Translations under genes and position numbers: made by a program
In this document: one piece after another, positions 9,422 through 17,462 of the stretch
How the letters are laid out: every line of letters begins with the position of its first letter
How positions within the stretch are numbered: the stretch's first letter is position 1
Assembly (NCBI RefSeq): GCF_001012815.1
Contig: NZ_JYJP01000145.1
Coordinates: forward strand, 1 to 64,000
Length of the DNA: 64,000 nt
Source of the DNA: Vibrio mexicanus
Lineage (GTDB): Bacteria > Pseudomonadota > Gammaproteobacteria > Enterobacterales > Vibrionaceae
Direction of reading: 5' to 3'
The notes under the pieces: generated by a model
Seen by the model: only the letters and a program-made list of their open reading frames with translations
What the model was told of the DNA's origin: nothing
The model's database searches: none

Positions 9422-10291
9422 ATGAACGTAAACTTTGATGATCTAAGAATATTTACCCAAACCGTTCTTCACGGCGGTATAAGCGCAGCGGCCAAAGCAA
9501 ACGACATGCAGCGTTCCAAAGTGAGCCGACGCTTACAAACATTGGAAGAGCAACTTGGCTGTGAACTTTTAATTCGTACAACCCGTACAATCGAGCTTAC
9601 GGAATCAGGAAAGCACCTCTATGAGTTGGTTGCACAGCAGTTCTACCATATTGAACAAAGCTTGATTGCTGTAAAAGAGTCCAAGCAAGATTTCAGTGGT
9701 GTTATTAGAATCGCTATCCCTTCAGCCTTAATGACATCTCAAATATTCAAATCGATCATCACAGAATACTCATCGAGTTTTCCAAATGTCCGCATAGAGA
9801 TTGAAAATCACCAAGAAAGCATTGATTTGAAGCGCCAAGGATTTGATTTACAAGTTCTGCCAGATGCGGTCAGTGTTACCGATGACAGCTATGTTCAATT
9901 TAGTTTAATCCACTACTACTCTCATCTCGTCGCATCACCAAATTACCTCCGATCTCACCCACCCTGTGAATCTGTAAACGATTTGAAAGCACATCGTGTT
10001 TTCACCAACCGTTTTAATGCAGACCTGCTCGACGACGACATCCCAATACAGTTGAAGACGGACGACCTCAATCTCATGCACTATTTAGCACTAAAAAGCC
10101 AAGGCATCGCATTTTTGCCGCAAACTCACTCCAAGAAGTCGATCGAATCAGGTGAGCTTGTACAAGTGCTGCCACACACTCAATTTCCTCGTCTTAGCCT
10201 GACACTCATTTACCCTTCAGCCAAAGCGCTATCGAAAAAGACACGTGCTTTTATTGATCTGTTCAGAGAAAAACTCAACTCGTCAGATTGA
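9422..10291 (+). CDS. LysR-family transcriptional regulator
   Basis: A 289-residue LysR-type protein. The N-terminal winged helix-turn-helix is in residues 1-60 (GGISAAAKANDMQRSKVSRRLQTLEEQLG), followed by a substrate-binding domain. It is transcribed away from the HlyD/DUF2955/patatin unit with a 99-base gap. That is the classic arrangement for a regulator controlling the neighbouring operon. The inducer is not predictable. It resembles the CrgA/AaeR-type subgroup in length and spacing, but I would not name it. Confidence 0.88.
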   Translation: MNVNFDDLRIFTQTVLHGGISAAAKANDMQRSKVSRRLQTLEEQLGCELLIRTTRTIELTESGKHLYELVAQQFYHIEQSLIAVKESKQDFSGVIRIAIPSALMTSQIFKSIITEYSSSFPNVRIEIENHQESIDLKRQGFDLQVLPDAVSVTDDSYVQFSLIHYYSHLVASPNYLRSHPPCESVNDLKAHRVFTNRFNADLLDDDIPIQLKTDDLNLMHYLALKSQGIAFLPQTHSKKSIESGELVQVLPHTQFPRLSLTLIYPSAKALSKKTRAFIDLFREKLNSSD

Positions 10292-10524
10292 TGGGTACAG
10301 AGCGACGACAACTTTGCACTCATACTTAAGCCTCATAGAGTAACTAAATGTAAAGATTCAACTCTGATTCCTAAACTATTTGCACACTAACATTCACGGA
10401 ACACAATTTATAAACCTTGGTTCAAATCCTTTAAAGACAAACAAACTTCCAACAAAATCAGCACACTCTCTGACACAAACCTGATTATCTTGTTAACGAC
10501 ATTAACCGTTAGCAAGGAAGTCGT

Positions 10525-12037
10525 ATGCAAACTAGTCATACCCCAATCAACAATGAAAAACGTGCCAGGCAGCTTCTGCTGCAGGCCACAATGGGTTTTA
10601 AATCCAACGATCTCAAAAATGTACTCGAAGCGGGTAGCGTTGAGAGTTGGATTGAAAGTCAAACCAATGTATTTCGCACTAGCCTAGTGAATCGACAAAA
10701 GGAGATGCAGTCTCTTCACCACAATCAGGGGTGGAGTGATGTTCACTTCGATGTGGCTTATACCGATATGCTACTCAATCGCAACGATATTTTGCGTCAT
10801 CGAATCAGCTACGTATTAACCCAGCTATTTGTGGTGAGCTCGAACAACCCTGTTCTAAAGAACAATGAGCGAAAGATCGCCATTGCAGAGTACTACGACA
10901 CACTGTCTCGTCACTGCTTTTCCGACTTCAAAACACTCTTACTAGAGATGTCGCAGTCACCGGTTATGGGCCAATACCTCACATACCTCAACAATGATCA
11001 TGTCGATGGCACGCCACCCGATGAAAACTTTGCTCGTGAAATCATGCAGCTGTTTACACTTGGCCCAAGCCTACTTCGCATGGATGGCACTGTTATCCAC
11101 CAATCTGACGGTAGCCCTAGCTGTCTTACACCCAAAAGGACATAGAAGAAGGCGCCAAAGTGATGACCGGCTGGAAATTGAGAAACGATGATTGGCAAAG
11201 ACCCATGACTATGGTTCAAGATCTCCACAATCAAAATGCTAAAACGATTCTGGGTACCACGATTGTTCAGGGGCAATCTGGAGAAGAGGATCTAGAAGCT
11301 TTCATCGACATCCTGTGTGGCCACCAAAACATAGCACCATTTATTGCTAAGTTCTTCATTCGGAAGATGGTGACCTCTAATCCTAGCCATGGCTATGTCG
11401 AGCGCGTCGCTAACGCATTTAACAATAGTGGTCTAGAAATGCTGGCGTTGATTAAGGCCGTATTAACCGACGATGAAGCGACTTACTCGCGACAAGATGA
11501 ACACGATGGACTGGTTCGTGACCCACTCATTGTTTTCCAACATGGTTTGCGAGCACTCAACGTTAAACTCAAAAACAACTACACTATGCTTCCTGACGCC
11601 TTCTCTTGGCACAATCGCCGAACCATTTTGGAGGGCCAAGCGTCTTTTACTATTACCAACCGGAAGAGTCGCCAACGGATGAGCGCTTCCAAGGCATCGC
11701 TGCGCCCGAATTTAAGCTCTACAACTGGGACGACATTCACCACTACTACCGCCAAATCACCGATTTAGTTGCGCGTTTTGAATCAGAGTCTGGGCCAGCT
11801 ATTTACATTGGTTACGACAACATCGAGCGTTTATATGAAGCCAAAAATGACCCTTCTAGCCTACTAAAAGTGATTGACTTACTTGATGAGCACCTGTTCT
11901 CGCACACCATGAGTGACGCAATGCGAATGCTCGTAGAACAATACTTACAAACGGCCAATCGCAACAACATCAACCCTCTGCGAGCGCTAATTGTACAGCT
12001 TATTTTATCCCCAGATTTCGTGACTCAAGGAGAATAA
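10525..12037 (+). pseudogene. DUF1800 family protein, two frameshifts
   Basis: Three frames (10525-11145, about 11121-11640, and 11606-12037) join into one DUF1800 protein of about 504 residues. The joins are very clean. Adding one C at 11121 gives DGSPSLSYTQKDIEEGAK, and adding one T near 11606 gives DAFSLAQSPNHFGGPSVF. Family hallmarks include REIMQLFTLG, KDIEEGAKVMTGW and the FFIRKMVTSNPS segment. A good AAGGAAG site precedes the ATG. The stop is 3 bases before the DUF1501 gene, so the two are cotranscribed; this pairing is common in bacteria. The biochemical function of DUF1800 is not established. No signal peptide is apparent. Confidence 0.85.
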
Positions 12038-12040
12038 CCC

Positions 12041-13804
12041 ATGAAAGTATCAAGACGTTCTTTTCTAAAAGGCAGCCTTTCAGCGGCTGGCGTCACGGCG
12101 CTCAATTTCACAAGCCCAATGGCGCATGCGTTTTACAACGACTGTGGCAGTGATAAGCCTCAAAAAGCATTAGTCGGCATTAATTTAGGCGGCGGCAATG
12201 ACGGTTTTAACTGTTTTATTCCGACTAGAAACGAACAATATGACGATTACAAGGAACTTCGCACTTCGTTAGCTTTTGAGGAAAGTGATTTATTGCCTCT
12301 TAGCTTAAATGACAACGGACTGAACCTCGCCCTTTCGCCAGAGCTTGCCGAAATTAAATGGCTATTTGAAGAAGGCAAAGGGCTACCTGTGCTTAATGTG
12401 GGTCCTTTAATGAAAGAACGTGATGCTACATCAAACATTGATGAACTCAAGCCCGTACACATTTTCTCACACAACCATCAAAGTGCCGTTACACAAACCC
12501 ATACTGGCCCAAGTATTGATGACCAAGGTTGGGGAGGAAAGTCTGCCTTTATCCTTGAGGATGCCTTTAGCCTTTCAGAGTTAACGCCAATTTTTGAAGT
12601 CGGGTCTCAAACCGTTTGGACGAATAGTATCCCCATGAGCGCCAACCGAATTGGCACATCAATGCCTGCCCACATGTCTCTCCACCACCTCGGTGAAGAG
12701 CTCTATGATGCCTTTAGACAAAAAGAGATGACCGATGGCTCACTGTATAAACAGTACTACTCAGAGCTTTGCTATGACGCACAAGATAAGTATGAAGCTT
12801 TTGACGATATTCTGATTGACGATGAAGACTGCCAACTAGGTTTTAACCTCAAAACGTCACTCGGAAAACAACTGCGTGTGGTACTTCTTTTATTGCGTGC
12901 TCGTGCTCAATTCCAACACCCTGCGCAATTTTTCTCGGTGACCTTGGGCGGATTTGATACGCACAGCAATCAAAAGAACGATCAAGGCGAACTGTTACGC
13001 CTACTCGCTTCACAGCTGTCCGTTTTTCATCGTCACCTTGAAAGTGATGGGCTATCGGATTCAGTCACAACATTTACCTTCTCGGAATTTGGTCGCACAT
13101 TAGAGCCAAATGGTTCAGGCACCGACCATGGCTGGGGCAACTGTCAAATGGTGCTTGGCGGCGATGTTGCAGGTAACCGAGTGCTGGGCGAATGGCCAAA
13201 CCTGAAACCAGACAGTCAAGATCTCATGACTCGTGGACGCGTTATTCCCACCATGAGTGTGGATCTGTTTCATGCTTCACTCCTTAGCTGGATGGGCGTT
13301 CGAGAAAGTGGCATTGAAGAGTTGTTCCCAACCCTTAAAGAGTTTGATCAAAAATCATTGCCAATTTTTAACAGCTGCGACACCGGGCCAAGTGGCAGAC
13401 TCACCATTGCTGGCGCTACAGCCAGCGCGGAAAACCCAAATGGCATCGATACCGTCGCCCATGGCGTTGACAATGATTTATCAACGAAATGGTCGGCAAA
13501 AGGGGGCAACATAGATTACACGGTAGAACTTGCAGCCATATCCACAGTGAGCTCGATACGTTTTGCTCAAGCGAAAGGCGATGAAAGGCGTTATTACATC
13601 GATATAGAAGCAAGCCAAGATGGTCACAACTTCGTTGACGTTCGAAGCATCGACACCGATGGAACGAGCGATCAAATGGTCGAATATTCTCTAGGATCGA
13701 TTAAAGCGAAATACATTCGCTTTGTCTGTCACGGTAACAGCGACGCTGACATCACTTTAAACCAATGGAACAACTTCAGACACATCGAAATTTGGGGGCA
13801 ATAA
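12041..13804 (+). CDS. Tat-exported DUF1501 protein with discoidin domain
   Basis: A 587-residue protein with a twin-arginine signal (SRRSFLKG at residues 4-11), which implies folded export. A DUF1501 domain covers roughly residues 40-450, a family related to the alkaline phosphatase/sulfatase fold. It shows GINLGGGNDG, TLGGFDTHSNQ and FSEFGRTLEPNGSGTDHGWG. The last 140 residues look like an F5/8 type C (discoidin) carbohydrate-binding domain (STKWSAKGGNIDYTVEL, IRFVCHGNSD). It is translationally adjacent to the DUF1800 gene. I infer a periplasmic or surface protein that acts with DUF1800 on a glycan or polymer. This is not demonstrated for the family. Confidence 0.82.
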   Translation: MKVSRRSFLKGSLSAAGVTALNFTSPMAHAFYNDCGSDKPQKALVGINLGGGNDGFNCFIPTRNEQYDDYKELRTSLAFEESDLLPLSLNDNGLNLALSPELAEIKWLFEEGKGLPVLNVGPLMKERDATSNIDELKPVHIFSHNHQSAVTQTHTGPSIDDQGWGGKSAFILEDAFSLSELTPIFEVGSQTVWTNSIPMSANRIGTSMPAHMSLHHLGEELYDAFRQKEMTDGSLYKQYYSELCYDAQDKYEAFDDILIDDEDCQLGFNLKTSLGKQLRVVLLLLRARAQFQHPAQFFSVTLGGFDTHSNQKNDQGELLRLLASQLSVFHRHLESDGLSDSVTTFTFSEFGRTLEPNGSGTDHGWGNCQMVLGGDVAGNRVLGEWPNLKPDSQDLMTRGRVIPTMSVDLFHASLLSWMGVRESGIEELFPTLKEFDQKSLPIFNSCDTGPSGRLTIAGATASAENPNGIDTVAHGVDNDLSTKWSAKGGNIDYTVELAAISTVSSIRFAQAKGDERRYYIDIEASQDGHNFVDVRSIDTDGTSDQMVEYSLGSIKAKYIRFVCHGNSDADITLNQWNNFRHIEIWGQ

Positions 13805-13833
13805 GCTCTACATCTATTGTCAGACAAACGAGA

Positions 13834-13859
13834 AAAGAGGTGGCCTTGCCCACCTCTTT
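13834..13859. terminator. Bidirectional terminator
   Basis: A 10-bp perfect stem AAAGAGGTGG/CCACCTCTTT with a 6-base loop lies between the convergent DUF1501 gene and the small minus-strand gene. T-rich tails exist on both strands, though short. Confidence 0.7.
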
Positions 13860-13883
13860 ATTGTATCTGCATGTCACATAAAG

Positions 13884-14174
13884 TTAACATAAGTCTCGCA
13901 TCAAGATTTCGTACTCTTCGTTGGCTTTCGCAATCAGAGAAAACAACTCTTTCGCATCATTTGCCCTAAGCTCTAACTGCCAATCATCACTACCTTGGTG
14001 CCCAACCAACTTAGCTACACCATGGTCAGAAGACATTGACACTTGGTCTAATTCACAACGATGACGCGTTTTTTCTTCAATGATTTCAACCTCTAACTCT
14101 CCTGCTGGATTGATTTCAAAATGAGCGTGCTGTTGTTTACCCTCTAAAACATAGTCTCTATGTGTAGAAATCAT
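13884..14174 (-). CDS. Conserved-looking hypothetical protein, 96 aa
   Basis: I do not recognise this protein. It is 96 residues, soluble, acidic and has no signal peptide or membrane helix. The composition suggests beta strands followed by a C-terminal helix (DAKELFSLIAKANEEYEILMRDL). A strong GGAGGG site sits 6 bases before the ATG, which supports it as a real gene. It is convergent with the DUF1501 gene and divergent from the deacetylase. Confidence 0.65.
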   Translation of the reverse strand: MISTHRDYVLEGKQQHAHFEINPAGELEVEIIEEKTRHRCELDQVSMSSDHGVAKLVGHQGSDDWQLELRANDAKELFSLIAKANEEYEILMRDLC

Positions 14175-14403
14175 CCGTTCCCTCCAGTACCAGTACGTTG
14201 TTGATAGTTCGTTATTGATAAAATGCCCAGCTAAACTGCCGTTCTTGTGTTTGATTTTTAATCATCACAACAGAGTTTAGTATTAGATATCGCACCTTTC
14301 CCAACTCTAGAACAAAAAAAATTTCTCTCTTCCTGATTATGATAAAGTCCTTCCAATTCAGAGCGAGTCTCCGGGCAATTTTGCCCAAGTTTAGGGTTTC
14401 ACA

Positions 14404-15215
14404 ATGAGCAAAAAATACTTACTTATCACCAGCGATGACTTCGGAATCAGTCATAGTGTCAACCAAGGAATTTTAAGAGGGTTTACTCATGGGTTGCTTC
14501 AAAGCTCAAACTTTATGGCGGCCGCGCCTTGGTTGCCTGAAGCCGTTCGACTTGCCAAAGAACACAACCTGCCAATGGGGTTCACCTCACTTTAACCTGT
14601 GAATGGACCAATATGTCGTGCTCGCCGCTGACTAGAGCGTCATCATTGAGCAACGAACTTGGCTATTTCTATCCTAGCTACGAAGAGCTGGCTGAAAATA
14701 CCGATATAAAACACGCAATAGAAGGTATCAAACAAGAATATCGCGCTCAGATTCAACGAATACTCGATTTTGGTGTGCAGCCCACTCACGTTGAAACGCA
14801 TATGACGCCAGAACACCAGTGGGAAGAAGACGATACATTTAAACCCATTGTTCAAGCGGCGGAAGAAGTCGCGGCCGAATTCGGGCTTATCTACACGTAC
14901 GCATTTAAGAATGGAAAGTCGAAATATTTCAATGACAGCTTTACGCTCACTCATTTAAATTTCGAACAAACCACTGAGCGACTGGCTTCGTATGGCGATG
15001 GCATTTATCACTTGGTATGCCATTGTGCGCTCAACAATGAAGAGCAAAATGCGCTCGCCTTACCTCACGAGCCTGCTTACTCGTGGGCAGCAAAATGTCG
15101 CCAAACAGATTTGGATATCGTTTCTTCACTCGAATTTAAAACGTTCCTTGAAGAGAACCAGTTCACTCTGATCAATATCACGCAGTTACTTGAGCTTCAT
15201 GGTCTGAACAACTGA
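14404..15215 (+). pseudogene. YdjC/ChbG-like carbohydrate deacetylase, frameshifted
   Basis: Two frames join into a ChbG/HpnK-family deacetylase of about 270 residues. The metal-site aspartates are in ITSDDFGIS (residues 8-16) and the histidine motif is VETHMTPEHQW. The first frame ends ...MGFTSL. Adding one G to the run at 14577-14580 gives MGVHLTLTCEW, the expected family motif, and continues to 15215. ChbG removes an acetyl group from N,N-diacetylchitobiose-type sugars, but this gene is not next to chitobiose transport genes, so the substrate is open. The gene is followed by a terminator. Confidence 0.82.
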
Positions 15216-15218
15216 TCA

Positions 15219-15246
15219 AAAATGGCTGCTTTACGGCAGCCATTTT
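15219..15246. terminator. Terminator between convergent genes
   Basis: An 11-bp perfect stem AAAATGGCTGC/GCAGCCATTTT with a 6-base loop lies 3 bases after the deacetylase stop and 29 bases beyond the DsbA-like gene stop. It probably works in both directions. Confidence 0.75.
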
Positions 15247-15274
15247 ACAATACGATTAGAATCGCTAACGAGTA

Positions 15275-15892
15275 CTAGCAATAACTCAACACTTTCGACA
15301 CCGTGTTCTCTGCATGTTGATAATCAATAGGCAGCTCAACGATTCCACCCGCTGATTCTACAAAGAGAGATGGAAAGCTGTTTCCACCAATGGAACGTGC
15401 CAATTGGAACTCTTGTTGCATGTTAGCTTCAACCTCCGGCGAACTTAACGCCTGACTAAACAGTTCCTTATCCAAGCCAATCTCCTCTGCCAGTTCAACC
15501 AACGTCTCTTTGTCGCTCGGGTTTCGAGCCTGTAAATAATACGCCTGTTGGATAGCGGTAATCATCGCTTTATCCGCCCCTTGTTTTCTTGCAGCCAACA
15601 CCGCACGACATGCAGGGTATGTAGAGCGACGAGGTGTATTTTGGATCCAAAAATCGAAATTGAACTCTGTTCCTAAGTAGTCATGAATTTTTTGCCAATA
15701 GGAAGCGATTTGCTGCTGCATCGCTTCGGGCATCGGGATATCTGAATCTGGTGCAAGCCCGCCTACCAAATAGACGATCTCAACGCGCTCACTAAGCGCT
15801 GCTTCTATCTGAGCCCATACAGGCTTGTAGCCCCAACACCAAGCACACATCGGGTCATGGACATAATAGAGCGTTACTTTTTCTTTCGTCAT
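15275..15892 (-). CDS. DsbA-family protein (FrnE-like thioredoxin fold)
   Basis: A 205-residue cytoplasmic protein (no signal peptide) of the DSBA oxidoreductase family. The redox motif is Cys16-Ala-Trp-Cys19 in DPMCAWCWGYKP, right after the first beta strand. The cis-proline region is GGNSFPSLFVE near residue 170. The length and the CxWC centre fit the FrnE/2-hydroxychromene-isomerase-like branch rather than periplasmic DsbA. It starts inside the end of the MFS transporter gene (four-base ATGA overlap), so the two are translationally coupled. Confidence 0.8.
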   Translation of the reverse strand: MTKEKVTLYYVHDPMCAWCWGYKPVWAQIEAALSERVEIVYLVGGLAPDSDIPMPEAMQQQIASYWQKIHDYLGTEFNFDFWIQNTPRRSTYPACRAVLAARKQGADKAMITAIQQAYYLQARNPSDKETLVELAEEIGLDKELFSQALSSPEVEANMQQEFQLARSIGGNSFPSLFVESAGGIVELPIDYQHAENTVSKVLSYC

Positions 15893-17070
15893 ACTTGCAC
15901 CTCTTGCTCACTTTTATACTGTCGATAAACACTGACAGCGAAAATGGCCATCACCGCTAATACGAAGGGAAGAACGTAAATGTTCAGACTTTCCCAACCC
16001 ACTGTCGCTTCTAACCAACCAGACAACAGCGCTGTGATGGTTACGCAGCTAAATACAACAAACTCATTAAATGCCTGTGCTTTTGGCCTGTTGTTTTCAG
16101 AATAAGAGCGGCTGAATAAGCTCGTTGCGGCAATGAACATAAAGTTCCAACCGACCCCTAGGAGCACCAACGCAGACCTAAAGTGCCAAATACTTTGCCC
16201 GTGAATGTTAATCAACACACACAGTACAAACAGCAAACCACCGGTTAAAATCATCCAGCGAGCACCAAACTTTTCAATCAGCTTGCCGGTAAAAAATGCA
16301 GGCACAAACATTCCCAGCACGTGCCATTCAATAACACCTGCCGCTTTGTGGAAATCAAAGCCACATCCAATCATGGCGAGTGGTGTGGCAGTCATCAAGA
16401 TGTTCATCACGGCATACGACACCATGGCAGCGAACACCGCCACTAAAAAGTTCGGCTGACTAACAATACTCTTAATCGGATCGCTGACAGGTTGGCTGTG
16501 TTTCTCCGGCGCTGGAGGAAACTGAATAAACTGCAGCAGCAAAAGTGCTAGCACGTTAAGCGCTACCAAGGCTAAGAAGGCCGACGTATAAAGACCGTCA
16601 TCGGAAAGCTCAACAGATAAAACCGCTAGATTCGGCCCCAAAATTGCCGCAAACACGCCGCCGACCATCGAAATCGATATCGCGCGATCGCGCATCTCGG
16701 GCCTGCACACTTCAATGGCAGCAAATCGATAAAGCGTGCCAAAGCCAATGCCAATACCTAAGAGAAACGAACCGATGCAGAAGAGAGTGAACCACTGATT
16801 AGAAAGCGCATAGGCCACAGTACTCGCTCCGGTAATGCCGATAAGATTACCAATACTGAAACCTTTCTTTCGACCGAGCTGACCCATAATAAGAGAAGCC
16901 GGAATGGTGGCGCACATTAAGCCTAAAAACTGCATTGCAACAGGCAGTGTAATCATGTTGGCAGAAGGAGCTAACTGCTTACCCACCAGCCCAATGACAG
17001 AGATCAGCAATATATTTCCCGTCATCAACAATGCCTGACAAACGGACAGCATCCATACGTTTCGATTCAT
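15889..17070 (-). CDS. MFS transporter
   Basis: A 393-residue protein with twelve hydrophobic helices and the motif-A-like loop GQLGRKKGFSIG between helices 2 and 3. It matches major facilitator family drug or small-molecule antiporters (YcaD/Bcr-like length). A TGACC-N14-GGTCA dyad about 65-90 bases upstream (17135-17158) may be an operator. The downstream DsbA-like gene overlaps by four bases. The substrate cannot be inferred. Confidence 0.82.
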   Translation of the reverse strand: MNRNVWMLSVCQALLMTGNILLISVIGLVGKQLAPSANMITLPVAMQFLGLMCATIPASLIMGQLGRKKGFSIGNLIGITGASTVAYALSNQWFTLFCIGSFLLGIGIGFGTLYRFAAIEVCRPEMRDRAISISMVGGVFAAILGPNLAVLSVELSDDGLYTSAFLALVALNVLALLLLQFIQFPPAPEKHSQPVSDPIKSIVSQPNFLVAVFAAMVSYAVMNILMTATPLAMIGCGFDFHKAAGVIEWHVLGMFVPAFFTGKLIEKFGARWMILTGGLLFVLCVLINIHGQSIWHFRSALVLLGVGWNFMFIAATSLFSRSYSENNRPKAQAFNEFVVFSCVTITALLSGWLEATVGWESLNIYVLPFVLAVMAIFAVSVYRQYKSEQEVQV

Positions 17071-17351
17071 TGGCTTCCCTTTTTATCCATCTTATTAATG
17101 GTTATATCAGGTTTCTAGATAGGAAGATATCCAATGACCCCTTATTAGCAAATGGTCACTTCAATGATCTAACCACCTAAATCTGTGGCTAATTCACATT
17201 TCTTAAGCCAAGTTCGAGTCCCATTCAATGACATGAAATTAGTCACATAAATTGTAGGGTTATAAGTTCACAATGTGTGTAACCTTTGTTCAAAAAGCAG
17301 CAACATGACGATAATTACCCCATAACCCAAGTACATATAGGGTCAGGCATT
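17071..17351. other. Divergent intergenic region
   Basis: About 280 bases separate the MFS transporter from the leader ORF of the EF-G paralogue. The only structure I note is the TGACC/GGTCA dyad at 17135-17158. Otherwise it is AT-rich promoter-like sequence. Confidence 0.4.
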
Positions 17352-17444
17352 ATGACGCACTCCTTAAAGCACTGGTTTAGGAAAATGAATTGGAAGACGA
17401 CGAAGCGGCTCTGCCGCCTACTCCGCTGCGCACTCCATTCCTAA
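17352..17444 (+). CDS. Candidate 30-codon leader peptide of EF-G paralogue
   Basis: ATG at 17352 to TAA at 17442-17444 encodes 30 residues beginning MTHSLKHWF. It is unusually rich in Lys, Arg, His, Leu and Cys and has no known family. It ends 6 bases before the strong AAGGAGG site of the translation-factor gene, and most of it lies inside an inverted repeat. This layout is typical of regulatory leader peptides that sense ribosome stalling. Evidence is positional only, and it may be a chance frame. Confidence 0.4.
   Translation: MTHSLKHWFRKMNWKTTKRLCRLLRCALHS
17377..17444 (+). promoter_or_regulatory. Foldable leader RNA upstream of EF-G paralogue
   Basis: TTAGGAA (17377-17383) pairs with TTCCTAA (17438-17444), enclosing a GCGGC-TCT-GCCGC hairpin (17405-17417). 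The outer arm ends just before the AAGGAGG site at 17451-17457. Ribosome movement through the leader ORF would disrupt the pairing. Confidence 0.4.
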
Positions 17445-17462
17445 TCCTGCAAGGAGGCTACT

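Noticed and set aside
10998..11276. 92-codon minus-strand frame inside the DUF1800 gene
   Set aside because: It is the antisense shadow of a gene whose three frames join precisely into a known family.
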